The translations under genes and the position numbers were made by a program. Positions 22,601 to 31,272 of a stretch of 64,000 nucleotides of DNA are shown here, one piece after another. The stretch is from Lamellibrachia columna (lineage: Eukaryota > Annelida > Polychaeta > Sabellida > Siboglinidae). The stretch spans positions 16,571,142-16,635,141 of the forward strand of contig OY759264.1 of NCBI GenBank assembly GCA_963662155.1, read 5' to 3'. The notes beneath the pieces are model-generated. The model did no database searches. It was not told the origin of the DNA and worked only from the letters and a program-made list of their open reading frames with translations. Within the stretch, counting starts at the first letter, position 1; the number at the start of each line of letters is the position of its first letter.

Positions 22601-23348
22601 AAAACAATGGAGAATCTTAGAAAAAGGGTTAATGTAAAACTAATTACAGATGAAAAGAAATTAATTAAATACAGCTCAAAACCAACCTTTATTAGTAGTA
22701 AGATATTCAATGAAAAACTTGTTGCTATACACAACATAAAACCATCTCTACTACTTAATAGGCCGGCGTTTGTTGGGATGTGTATTTTAGACCTCTCAAA
22801 AACACTAATGTATGATTTTCACTATAATTATATAGTAGAAAAGTACAAGTCTAAAGCAAAACTATTGTTTACAGATACAGACAGTTTAATGTATGAAATT
22901 GAGACTAATGATGTGTACAAAGACTTGTAAAAATAAAGAGAAGTTTGATAATTCAGATTATCCACAAACAAATAAATACTTCTTCAAAGAAAACAAAAAA
23001 GTTATAGGCAAATTTAAAGATGAAGCAGCATCAACTCCTATAGTAGAATTTGTTGGACTACGATCTAAGATGTATTCATATATGAAGGATAATAAACTGG
23101 GTGGTAAAACTGCAAAAGGCATTAAAAAGAATATTATTAAAAATAATATACATCATGAAAACTATAAAGACGTACTACTAAACAAAAAACAACTACGCCA
23201 CACAATGAAGGCCATTAGAAGTGAAAAGCACCAACTAGGAAGCTATGAAATTAATAAAGTATCACTCAGCTGCTATGATGACAAGCGATATTTATTAGAA
23301 GATGGTATTATGTCATATGCTTATGGGCACTTTAGTCTAATGCTATAG
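19693..23348 (+). pseudogene. polB: Protein-primed family B DNA polymerase (pPolB), broken
   Basis: Replicates the element by protein priming. The reading starts at ATG 19693, meets an in-frame TAA at 19762 and a second at 20119-20121, then changes frame near 20365-20375. It runs open for 853 codons and changes frame again by one base near 22925-22932, ending at 23348. Exonuclease motifs: YADFEA (D at 20921), HNLRGYDSHF (about 21353) and YLKSDVLLLADVF (about 21787). A Cys/His insert, CHIC...VRDHCHITGWYRG (about 21213-21290), resembles an endonuclease VII/HNH-type zinc motif. Polymerase motifs: MDANNLYGW (about 22087), NNSVFGKTMEN (about 22580) and DTDS (about 22874). The total of about 1,200 codons is normal for Polinton PolB, so the N-terminal domain is present but disabled. 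Frame changes could be assembly errors, but four lesions suggest real decay. Confidence 0.93.
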
Positions 23349-23351
23349 TAT
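23343..23351 (+). promoter_or_regulatory. Gene-start motif CTATAGTAT before the ATPase gene
   Basis: The motif overlaps the polymerase stop codon and abuts the ATPase ATG. Sister copies: 19678-19691, 23985-23997, 26045-26057, 27460-27473, 28734-28747, 29930-29944 and 31313-31326, with weaker TTATAATATA-type forms at 25460-25469 and 27153-27165. Confidence 0.6.
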
Positions 23352-23993
23352 ATGAGAATTCCAAACTATGACAACGATAAGGATAAGCCTAAAGACAGGC
23401 ATTATTATGATTTTATTGGTGAAGACTACAGACTACTAATCTCTGGGAAGAGTAACTGCGGGAAGACAAACACACTGATTCATATAATAAGAAAACCACT
23501 AGTTTATTATGATAAAATATATATTTATACTCCAAACGGGCACCAATCAAAGCTGCAAGATTTAAGCAAGCTTATGAGAGCGATTGATAAAAAAATAAAA
23601 TATAAGCACCCAGTATTAGAAATTTTAGCAGAAGATGAAATAAAAGCCACAAATGAGTACCCAAACTACAGCCGAATAATGGTTGTTTTTGATGATTTAA
23701 TTAATGCTCCAGATGTAACTCAAAAGAAAATAGCTAACCACTTTACAGACGGGCGCCACCACAATATTTCTCCAATTTATTTATCACAGTCCTACTATGA
23801 TACACCAAAAAAGATAAGAATAAATTGTTCTCACATGATTTTGTACCCCTCTACAGACAAAAGAGACTGCAAAGCAATTGCAGATGATAATAAAGTGAAT
23901 ATTGAATTATGTGATTATTTAAATAAGTATGAGTTTTTGTTTATTGATAAAGTAAATAAAACCGTAAAAAAGAATTTTGATCTAACTATATAG
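23352..23993 (+). CDS. Genome-packaging ATPase (A32/FtsK-HerA type)
   Basis: 213 residues, intact. Drives DNA into the capsid in Polintons, virophages and related double-jelly-roll viruses. Walker A is GKSNCGKT at residues 32-39, Walker B is IMVVFDD at 109-115, and a downstream segment ending YLSQSYYDTPKKIR fits the sensor region of A32-like ATPases. The length is normal for the family. It begins 4 bases after the polymerase stop, and the gene-start motif CTATAGTAT sits directly before the ATG. Confidence 0.93.
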   Translation: MRIPNYDNDKDKPKDRHYYDFIGEDYRLLISGKSNCGKTNTLIHIIRKPLVYYDKIYIYTPNGHQSKLQDLSKLMRAIDKKIKYKHPVLEILAEDEIKATNEYPNYSRIMVVFDDLINAPDVTQKKIANHFTDGRHHNISPIYLSQSYYDTPKKIRINCSHMILYPSTDKRDCKAIADDNKVNIELCDYLNKYEFLFIDKVNKTVKKNFDLTI

Positions 23994-23997
23994 TATA

Positions 23998-24501
23998 ATG
24001 CTGTTATACTGTGTGAAAGAGAAGAAACAAACAGAGTCTAGGTTAGAACAAAGAATAATAAAAAAAAATGGTCGCCATATGATTAAATCAATTTGTGTTT
24101 CATGCGGCGCCAAAAAAGCTGCTTTTATTAAAAAAGGTGGAAATATTGACATTCACAAACTAATTGGAAAACTACCAAAACCTAAAAGAGGGTGGACACT
24201 GCCGGGGCATAAATACACCGGCCCATATAATCCCTTAGAACAACAGCTAGACGAAAATGATAATCCCATAGAAGGACAAGAACCATATAATGATGTAGAT
24301 GCAACTGCAATGGTTCATGACATCTGCTATAGAGACAATGATAACAAAGAAGGAAAGAAAACCTGTGATAAACAAATGCTTACACCACTTTCTAATATTA
24401 AACCAAAGAATATGAGAGAAAGATTTGATAAAACATTAATTTCTACTGTAATTGGAGCTAAACACAAGCTTGGAATGGGAACTAGCACAAAAGCCAGGTG
24501 A
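23998..24501 (+). CDS. Zinc-ribbon / phospholipase A2-like protein
   Basis: 167 residues. The N-terminus (YCVKEKK...KNGRHMIKSICVSCGAKKAAFIKK) looks like the small viral zinc-ribbon domain with CxxC...CxxC, but the first pair is incomplete (C5, then E8 where the second Cys is expected). Residues 70-115 resemble the parvovirus VP1-type phospholipase A2: calcium loop YTGPYN (73-78) and catalytic HD (107-108) in AMVHDICYRD. Such domains help virions cross endosomal membranes. The region NDVDATAM before the HD fits the family. Activity is not certain. The stop overlaps the start of the integrase reading by a few bases. A TATATAGTATA motif precedes the ATG. Confidence 0.8.
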   Translation: MLLYCVKEKKQTESRLEQRIIKKNGRHMIKSICVSCGAKKAAFIKKGGNIDIHKLIGKLPKPKRGWTLPGHKYTGPYNPLEQQLDENDNPIEGQEPYNDVDATAMVHDICYRDNDNKEGKKTCDKQMLTPLSNIKPKNMRERFDKTLISTVIGAKHKLGMGTSTKAR

Positions 24502-25439
24502 AAGGTGATTGGGCTCGCCTGGCTAACGAACTACACAAACCAATTAAACATAATTTTAATAAGCGACGCGTAATTGTGAATCATATAGATGAAATATGGG
24601 CTTCTGATTTAGTTGAGATGCAGCAGTTTAGTAAATGGAATAAGGGTTATAGATACCTTCTTATGATTATTGATGTGTTTTCAAAATATGGATGGATAAT
24701 CCCACTAAAGGACAAACGAGGCGAAACTATTACCAAAGCTTTTAAATTAACATTTGAACGGGGCAGAACCCCTAAATTTTTATGGGTAGATAAAGGTAGA
24801 GAATATTATAATAAACATTTAAAAGAGCTACTTAAACACTATAATATAAAACTATACTCTACAGAGAATGAGGAAAAAAGTAGTGTAGTAGAAAGATGGA
24901 ATAGAACAATAAAAAACAAAATGTGGAAACAATTTACGGCTCAAAATACAACATATTATTTAGATATATTATCTCAAATAGTTGAAGAATACAACAACAC
25001 AAAACACACTAGTATTAAAATGGCTCCTAATGAAGCATCAAATAAAAATAATGAGGGATTAGTATATTTTAATTTATATGGCAACACGAAACAACTAATA
25101 AAAGCTTCCGCATTTAAAGTAGGCGATAAAGTACGAATTTCAAAGTATAAGAGAAAGGTGTTTGATAAGGGGTATACACCTAATTGGACTGAAGAAGTGT
25201 TTATAATTAGCAAGATTCAATATACAAATCCAATAACATATATAATTAAAGACCTGCATGATGAACAAATTCAGGGATCATTTTACAAAGAAGAGTTATT
25301 AAAAACCACCCAAACTATATTCCGTATTGAAAAAGTCATTAGGAGAGACTATAAAAAGAAAGTAGCCCTAGTTAAATGGAAAGGGTATTCAAAAGATTTT
25401 AATACTTGGGTGCCATTAAAGGAATTAATTAATACTTAA
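24498..25439 (+). CDS. Retroviral-type integrase with C-terminal chromodomain
   Basis: 313 residues counted from a GTG at 24498. Inserts the element into host DNA and makes the 6-bp duplication. The rve catalytic core is intact: D37 (WASDLV), D98 (WVDKGREY) and E132 (VVERWN), spacing 33 residues between the last two. The C-terminus (about 268-310: FRIEKVIRRDYKKKVALVKWKGYSKDFNTWVPLKEL) is a chromodomain, which in Polintons and chromoviruses may guide targeting to marked chromatin. The frame is open from 24486 but holds no ATG before D37, so the true start is unclear: GTG, reinitiation after the upstream stop (GTGA overlap), or a lost ATG. The core sequence itself looks functional. Confidence 0.93.
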   Translation: MKGDWARLANELHKPIKHNFNKRRVIVNHIDEIWASDLVEMQQFSKWNKGYRYLLMIIDVFSKYGWIIPLKDKRGETITKAFKLTFERGRTPKFLWVDKGREYYNKHLKELLKHYNIKLYSTENEEKSSVVERWNRTIKNKMWKQFTAQNTTYYLDILSQIVEEYNNTKHTSIKMAPNEASNKNNEGLVYFNLYGNTKQLIKASAFKVGDKVRISKYKRKVFDKGYTPNWTEEVFIISKIQYTNPITYIIKDLHDEQIQGSFYKEELLKTTQTIFRIEKVIRRDYKKKVALVKWKGYSKDFNTWVPLKELINT

Positions 25440-25469
25440 AGAAATAAAAATATATATAACAATTATATA

Positions 25470-25976
25470 ATGAGCTGCTGCGATAAAATTATTCACGACT
25501 ATTTAATAAGTTCTGGTGAGGCGCTTTGTCCATTTTGTGATATAGTAATTCATAATACAACTACACACAAACCTCACCCATGCTGCAATAATAAAAACAC
25601 TATAATAGTAGATGGGGCTGATACATGTATAAACTGTGGGGCTGTATCATGTTATCATTATGTTCAAGACTGGCGTTATAAAAACCCGCAAAAAAGGTCG
25701 CCCTATAATATAAAATATGGAGCACAAGACATTCTTAATGCATCTAACCAGTTTATTTCGCTTGTTGATAGAGCCACAATTGTTAGAGTAGTAAAACAAG
25801 CATCTACTCAGTTTAAAAAAGTATTTCCTAATGAGTATAGACTAATTAATTTAAATTATTTAATTTCTAAAATTATATCTCACCATCAGATGAATATAAT
25901 AATGCCAGTAAAAAAGATGTCTGAAAAAACACTACAAAAATATCAAAACATTGCTAGTTGTCTTAACTTAAATTAA
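25470..25976 (+). CDS. TFIIB-like zinc-ribbon protein
   Basis: 168 residues, intact. Cysteine pairs at C20/C23, C38/C39 and C53/C56. The stretch CCNNKNTIIVDGADTCINCG matches the TFIIB zinc ribbon (C-x-hydrophobic-D-...-D-x-x-C-x-x-CG). The remaining 110 residues are helical-looking and could be a reduced cyclin-fold core. The likely role is initiation at the element's own CTATAGTATA-type promoters; this is inference. It could instead be a generic zinc-binding regulator. ATTATATAATG forms a weak start motif, and a perfect hairpin follows the stop. Confidence 0.6.
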   Translation: MSCCDKIIHDYLISSGEALCPFCDIVIHNTTTHKPHPCCNNKNTIIVDGADTCINCGAVSCYHYVQDWRYKNPQKRSPYNIKYGAQDILNASNQFISLVDRATIVRVVKQASTQFKKVFPNEYRLINLNYLISKIISHHQMNIIMPVKKMSEKTLQKYQNIASCLNLN

Positions 25977-25986
25977 ACTCTATTTT

Positions 25987-26010
25987 GCACTTAATTATAT
26001 AATTAAGTGC
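25987..26010. terminator. Perfect 24-bp palindrome after the TFIIB-like gene
   Basis: GCACTTAATTATATAATTAA plus GTGC reads the same on both strands, 11 bases after the stop codon. A related half palindrome (TTAATTATATAATTAA) follows at about 26020. In mimivirus and its virophage, transcript ends occur at such hairpins; by analogy this may be a 3'-end signal. Confidence 0.5.
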
Positions 26011-26057
26011 TATTTTATACTTAATTATATAATTAACTCTATCTAATTCTATAGTAT

Positions 26058-27152
26058 ATGGATCTAAAAGAATACCACAAAAATGTTCAATTAGAACTTA
26101 AAGCAGACTCTATACGCAAAAACTTTTTAGAAGAAAAAAGAGAAAATACAAAAAGAGGTTATGTGGAAGAATTAGAAGACAAATATAAACCACTTATTGA
26201 TGCTCAAAAAGGTATTAATAAAAACCAAAATTTGATAATGAGAGCAGTAGTTAAACAAATAATGGATAATAATCAGCAAGCTATAAGACCACTAGTAGAA
26301 GAACCAGCAGCAGAAGGACCACTAGTAGAAGAACCAGACGAAGAAGAACCAGATGAAGAACCAGATGGAGAACTGTTTTATATGTATGATGTAAATGAAG
26401 GAATAAATCCTGCCACTATAAAAACCCTTGGCTTTCCACTAATGGAAGAAATAATGAAAATGTCGCCAGAAGAGATAGAAGCAGTTGTGGATAAAGTGGG
26501 TGCTTATAAGAAGACTAGAGGCGCAGCAGTTAGGGCAGCAGAAAAGAACCACGGCAAAGAAGCAGCTGATGTACTTAGAGCAGATAGTAATATGGTTTCA
26601 GTGTATAGAGATAAATTAAATGCTAGGAAAAGAGAATTAGAAAAAAATAAAACAGGTGAAGGAATAAAAAAATACAAACAAACACCTCGTCATGCGTACA
26701 AAATTCAAAACAATAAATATGGCCAGCTACTGATTGACACTGATAAATTATTTAATAATATGAAGCTAGAAGCGTATAAAGGGGGAAGCCTTGTTTACGA
26801 GCAACTGGTTGATAGAAGTTTAATTGACTTCATTACAAAACGATTTAATCCTAAAACAAAATTCAGTAAACTAGCTAAACAAGTGTTTAATGATTTGAAT
26901 ATTCTATCAGAAATACCCAAACATATGTCATCAAGAAAATACAAAATAGGCAAAGGAATTACATACTACCACGGACCAGACAAACTAGTAGATCGACTAA
27001 CAGTATTAACAGGAGTAAGGGCAGCAGGTAATTATAATATTGAAATGAGAAATGAAATTGTAGAAATACTAGATGAACTATTAAAAACAGGAGAAATTGA
27101 TAAAGAAATATATAATGACTATTCTAATAAATACTATTTAAATCCTGCCTAA
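26058..27152 (+). CDS. Conserved Polinton virion-region protein (PW-like), function unknown
   Basis: 364 residues, intact. Residues 1-70 are charged and helical. Residues 80-110 form an acidic low-complexity repeat (LVEEPAAEGPLVEEPDEEEP). From about 210 a conserved region follows (HAYKIQNNKYGQLLIDTDKLFNNMKLEAYKGG... DFITKRFNPKTKFSKLAKQVFNDLNILSEIP... KIGKGITYYHGPDKLVDRL) that I recognise as recurring in Polintons just upstream of the capsid genes. No catalytic motif is visible. The position next to the capsid genes suggests a scaffolding or virion role. A strong start motif (TTCTATAGTAT) abuts the ATG. Confidence 0.7.
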   Translation: MDLKEYHKNVQLELKADSIRKNFLEEKRENTKRGYVEELEDKYKPLIDAQKGINKNQNLIMRAVVKQIMDNNQQAIRPLVEEPAAEGPLVEEPDEEEPDEEPDGELFYMYDVNEGINPATIKTLGFPLMEEIMKMSPEEIEAVVDKVGAYKKTRGAAVRAAEKNHGKEAADVLRADSNMVSVYRDKLNARKRELEKNKTGEGIKKYKQTPRHAYKIQNNKYGQLLIDTDKLFNNMKLEAYKGGSLVYEQLVDRSLIDFITKRFNPKTKFSKLAKQVFNDLNILSEIPKHMSSRKYKIGKGITYYHGPDKLVDRLTVLTGVRAAGNYNIEMRNEIVEILDELLKTGEIDKEIYNDYSNKYYLNPA

Positions 27153-27165
27153 TCTTATAATATAC

Positions 27166-27449
27166 ATGCAAACCCCAATTGTTTTAAGTAGTGTAGATGG
27201 TGCTAAAGGAAGTAGTTCACATGATTTTATTGTGTCATTCCACCCTCAAATAAGCCTTAATAAGAACTGGAAGCACTTATAAATAAGCCTCCTAAAATAA
27301 AAGAAGAGCCTATTGCGTATGAAGTTGAAATGATTCCACTAAGAGAAACAAACAGGGGCAAAGAAATTAAAAGGCTTCTTGAAGAAAAAAGTGAAGAAGA
27401 ACCTAAAAAGAACACACATATTAAAGATAGAGTTAGAGCTTTAATTTAA
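27166..27449 (+). pseudogene. Minor capsid (penton-like, PX) gene with internal deletion
   Basis: Starts at ATG 27166 after a TTATAATATAC start motif. Codons 1-38 read MQTPIVLSSVDGAKGSSSHD followed by FIVSFHPQISLNK, the N-terminal signature of the single-jelly-roll minor capsid protein of Polintons, then hit TAA at 27280-27282. A second frame (27282-27449) carries a charged tail (EEPIAYEVEMIPLRETNRGK) ending at TAA. Only about 95 codons remain; the jelly-roll body that should link the two parts is missing. The loss looks like an internal deletion rather than a point lesion. The assignment rests on the N-terminal motif and gene order. Confidence 0.65.
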
Positions 27450-27473
27450 ATTCTACCTAATTCTATAGTATAT

Positions 27474-28725
27474 ATGAGTTTTAGAAATCCAAGTAATATA
27501 GCTCGTTACGAGTACGTCAAATACTCCACACAAAAGAACATTGAAGAGCCTGCAGCAGATAGAACACAACACAAACAACAATTCAAATTTATTGCAGATG
27601 GTACAACAAATACAGACCCTTCTGATTATTATAATGCCAAGCTTATGATTAAGTTTAAAGTATTAAAAAAGGCTGATGGTACTAATTTTGCTGCTGCAAA
27701 TAAAATATATGTTTCTGGCGATGGGTATTCTTTTATTAATCGATTGTTAGTTAAATATAATAATAGTATGGTATCTGACACTCCAGACATTAACCGGGCT
27801 ATAACTGTTAAAAATATTGCTGAGTATCCTTTTTCATTTGCATATGGTCAAGCAAGTGAGTCTTTCTTTTATCCGCCAGCAGGGAACCTAGATGATTCTT
27901 TACAAATAAAACAAAATTTAATTGTTGGAGGTAAAACAAATACTATTTATCTTCCACTAAATCGATATGATTGGTTTAGATCTTTTAAGACTGAATTATG
28001 CCCCCCAGGCAGGCTTGAACTTGATATTACTGTTGAAGAAGATGACATTATTTTACAAAGGGCTACTGATGCAGATGGTGGAGCTGGAGATGGGAAGTTA
28101 ATTATAGAAAATATGGAGTTACATATTCCTATGTTTGATTTTAATCCTGTGGGAATGGCTCTATATTCAGAAAAATTTCTTACCAACCACACATGGCAGT
28201 ATTTAAAAGACCTGGTTTCTATATCTGATGTACAAACCCATCAATCTGGTAAATATATGATTTCACCTGGTATCACATGTATTTGTTTGGTTTAAAAATG
28301 AAACTGGTGGTGGTGCACAGCTTATAAATCAATTTATTTTTAATACATTTAGTGTAGGTACTGCTCCTGCTAGTCTTGTTTCATGCCAACTTACTGCTTC
28401 AAATGGTGTGTTTTATCCCCTGCATCCATACAGACCTGAAGAATATCCTATTGAAGTATACAATGCTTTTAACACTTTTGCTAGTTCTGGCCGGTGGGGC
28501 AGCAGCTTTGTTAGTTATACTAACTTTATTAATCAATATGGAATAATTTATTTTAATCTAACACACCAAGACACTAAAATACAGGGAGGATCGCCATCAA
28601 TTGAGTTCTCTTATAATCTTAGTATAGCCCCGGGAGGGCCTGGTTTTCGTATTCAGTCTTTAGTAATGTATGAACAAAACTTGTCTGTTGAAGTTGCTAG
28701 TGGAAAAGCTATGTTAATTGTTTAA
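27474..28725 (+). pseudogene. Major capsid protein (double jelly-roll, PY-like) with one frameshift
   Basis: Builds the icosahedral shell. The frame from ATG 27474 runs 273 codons to 28295. The homologous reading then continues in a different frame from about 28270 to the stop at 28725 (ORF segment with HVFVWFKN at about 28272 and FYPLHPYRPEEYPIEVYNAF later). A single one-base change near 28270-28280 explains the break, and total length is about 417 codons. Segments such as SFINRLLVKYNNSMVSD and PPGRLELDITVEEDDIIL look like beta-strand-rich capsid sequence. The start motif TTCTATAGTATAT abuts the ATG. It may be a real mutation or a sequencing error. Confidence 0.8.
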
Positions 28726-28747
28726 TTCTATCTAACTATATAGTATA

Positions 28748-29878
28748 ATGACAAATTATATTTCATACTCTGTGAATCTTACAGATTGCCAAAAAAGATC
28801 ACTACAATTGGCGTATACAAATAATGAGGCTTTAATTATTCTTTTATCTATAAATCAATTACAAGGATTTGATACACTTATGTTAACAAAAACACAAATA
28901 AATAAAATTAAAAAAGCCATTAAAACACGAAAAGGTGTGAATATCAATATATCTAAGACACAAATTAGAAAAGTAATTAAAAAGGGTGGCTCTTTGTTTA
29001 GTGCTCTTTTTAGTAAAATTATTCCTCTAGCAACTAAACACATTCTTCCAGGATTAATGTCTGGAGCAACTACTGGACTGGCATCTAATGTTGTGGATAA
29101 AATATTTGGTCGTGGATTTACTGTTCCATATACAAACCTACCTCAACTATATGATCATTCAAAGCTTCTTACACCAAAACAAAAAACAGATCTTACTAAA
29201 TCACTTAAAACTGGATCTGGGTTACAAATTACACCCACAATATCACAATCTGGTGGGTTCTTAGGGACACTGCTTGCTAGTATTGGAATTCCTATGGTAT
29301 TAAAAGCTTTGACTGGTAATGGTATGCAGGTAGAGCCTTATCGTGGTAGTGGTATGCAGATAGAGCCTTATCGTGGTGGAAGTAGAAAAAAAAACATGAT
29401 AAAGTATCAGTCAGGAAAAAGGATTAATCATAGGAAACTATTAAAGCCGCAGTTTAAGTTTGAACCTATATCAAATATTGATATAATTGAGTGGTTAAAG
29501 TATTTTAAAGTAAAGAATTTTAATGGTGTTTATTCTAGAAATAATATAAAAAAATACAAAACAGGATGTTATATATTAAATATGGATGATGTTAGTGGGG
29601 GCGGAACTCATTGGGTCGCCATGAATGTCAGAAGTAATATAATTGATTATTTTGATAGTTTTTGTATGCCCCCATTAAAAGAGATAGTAGATAAGAAGTT
29701 TAAGTATCAGTATAATAATATACAATATCAGAGTAATAACAGTGTGTTGTGTGGTTATTGGGCTATATATTTTATAAACGAAGGGTCTAAAGGAAAACCA
29801 TATTATGAGATACTACAACCTTTATCAGTAATGGATACTGCGTATAATGAGAACTTTATAATAAACTATTTCACCTAA
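28748..29878 (+). CDS. Core/membrane-active-like protein fused to adenain-type cysteine protease
   Basis: 376 residues in one uninterrupted frame. Residues 1-205: LTDCQKRSLQLAY, a GFDTLMLTKTQINKIKKAI helix, an Ala/Gly-rich hydrophobic stretch (LPGLMSGATTGLASNVVDKI) and GGFLGTLLASIGIPMVLKAL. This recalls the adintovirus core/pVI-like membrane-active protein. It includes a 9-residue duplication (GMQVEPYRG/GMQIEPYRG). Residues 235-376: adenovirus-type maturation protease with H288 (GTHWVAMN), D303 (YFDSF), Q328 and C335 (LCGYWAIYF); the Q-to-C spacing of 7 equals that of adenain. The protease processes virion proteins. In many relatives the two parts are separate genes. A start motif CTATATAGTATA precedes the ATG. 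Confidence 0.88.
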   Translation: MTNYISYSVNLTDCQKRSLQLAYTNNEALIILLSINQLQGFDTLMLTKTQINKIKKAIKTRKGVNINISKTQIRKVIKKGGSLFSALFSKIIPLATKHILPGLMSGATTGLASNVVDKIFGRGFTVPYTNLPQLYDHSKLLTPKQKTDLTKSLKTGSGLQITPTISQSGGFLGTLLASIGIPMVLKALTGNGMQVEPYRGSGMQIEPYRGGSRKKNMIKYQSGKRINHRKLLKPQFKFEPISNIDIIEWLKYFKVKNFNGVYSRNNIKKYKTGCYILNMDDVSGGGTHWVAMNVRSNIIDYFDSFCMPPLKEIVDKKFKYQYNNIQYQSNNSVLCGYWAIYFINEGSKGKPYYEILQPLSVMDTAYNENFIINYFT

Positions 29879-29950
29879 CTATATAATATATAGGCATTTT
29901 AAATGAAATATTAAAAAAAAATATTTCACCTAACTATATAATATATGGGT
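29868..29950. repeat. Duplicated gene-start segment
   Basis: ATTTCACCTAACTATATAAT plus ATAT occurs at about 29868-29892 and again at about 29922-29946. The second copy runs into ATG of the fibre gene, while the first has TAGG instead and so starts nothing. Confidence 0.85.
29905..29927. terminator. AT-rich hairpin after the protease gene
   Basis: GAAATATT, seven A, AATATTTC: a perfect 8-bp stem 27 bases after the protease stop. Candidate transcript end by analogy with hairpin-directed polyadenylation in mimivirus and virophages. Confidence 0.45.
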
Positions 29951-31211
29951 ATTATAAATGAAATAAGGATTGCGCCCGCGGCAACTGAATTAGAGTCTAG
30001 GTTACAAATACTAACTAATGAGATCCACACTAATTATATTAATACAGATGGTAGTATTGGTATGCAGTCTAATTTAAACATGGATGAAAACAAAATAACA
30101 AATATATCAACAGACTATCCCCCCTCTAGCCAAGCTCAAGCTGTTTCATGGTCCCAGGTTTTAAAATTTGTGAGAATAGCCACAAAAGATCTTTTTAGAA
30201 TGGTTGGAGGCAAAATAACTGGTGATGTTAATATGGATGGCAACAAAATCCTAAATCTGTCAACAGACTATCCTCCTTCTGACCGAGCTCAAGCTCTTTC
30301 ATGGTCCCAAATTGCACAGTTTTTAAGAAGATCTACAACAAACCTTGCTAATAAAACAGGAGAGACATTTAGTGGTAATATTAATATGGATAATAATAAA
30401 ATAATAAATATTCCTGATCCTGTTAATGATGGTGATGTTGTTAATAAAAAAACTGTAGATTTAAAACTTAATATAGGTATGTTTTTAGGAGCTAGAGCTC
30501 TTATTGGGTTCCTACTCTTAATGATCTAGTATTTATTCTTGTGCCTGATTTATCATTAATGCGTGTTGATGAATTAGAAAAAGTAATAGAAGTTACAGAT
30601 CCAATAAATGATCTTCACTTTATACAAAATGAAGGTATAAAAAGACCTACCCTTAGATTTGATTTAGCAACAAAACACCATTATTTAGAATTTAATGGAA
30701 CTAACAATAATTTAGTTCTCCAAAATTATCAAATAGATAGATTGGGGGGGTGGGGTGCTTATACAACAACTTTATTTTTATTAGTCAAGACATATAATCA
30801 AGCCGCACAATCACAATTTAGGTGGGGGGGGGTGGTACAAAAAGGTTTAATGTACATATACCGCATAGTAATGGAGTAATATTTTTAGATTATGGAAACT
30901 ATTCTTCTTATAGACTTGAAATCCACAACCAACAAAACATTCTTGGTAATCTTGAATTGTGGACAATGCGTATTAGTGAAAATGATAAAGAAGTATTTAG
31001 AGGAACTAGTAGTATAATACCTATATATAAACAAGTTCGGGGTTTTGCTGAACTACCACAAGATTCTAAAAATGATTTTTATATTGGAAGTGGTATTAAT
31101 AGTAATTTTTGCAGAATGGATTTATATTCTTTATTAATATATTCTCACGCGCTTCCTATTGTAGAGCTAAAAGGAATGTTTTGGTATTTTAAAAACAAGT
31201 ATAATGTATAA
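29945..31211 (+). pseudogene. Fibre-like protein with phage-tail-type repeats and LamG-like C-terminus, frameshifted
   Basis: Three frames carry one protein of about 420 residues. The N-terminal part (29945 to about 30505) has three NMDxNKIxNI/L units, two followed by STDYPPS..AQA.SWSQ (about 30076, 30232 and 30385), a pattern known in phage tail fibres. The next part (about 30505-30830, another frame) includes PTLRFDLATKHHYLEFNGTN, a laminin-G/concanavalin-like start. The last part (30824-31211, third frame) continues the beta-sandwich to FKNKYNV. The second frame change lies in a run of nine G (30824-30832), the first near 30505-30515. It probably made the host-attachment spike. The G run may be a mutation, a slippage switch or a sequencing error. 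Confidence 0.7.
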
Positions 31212-31252
31212 TAGTTGTGTGTTTTATAAGTGAGTTTATTAATTAACGCTCC

Positions 31253-31272
31253 AGAGTATAATTTTATACTCT
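31253..31272. terminator. Hairpin after the fibre gene
   Basis: AGAGTATA-ATTT-TATACTCT, a perfect 8-bp stem with a 4-base loop, 42 bases past the fibre stop. Third case of a hairpin at a gene end in this element. Confidence 0.5.

Noticed and set aside
24974..28192. Minus-strand open frames across integrase and capsid genes
   Set aside because: Shadows of the strongly supported plus-strand genes.
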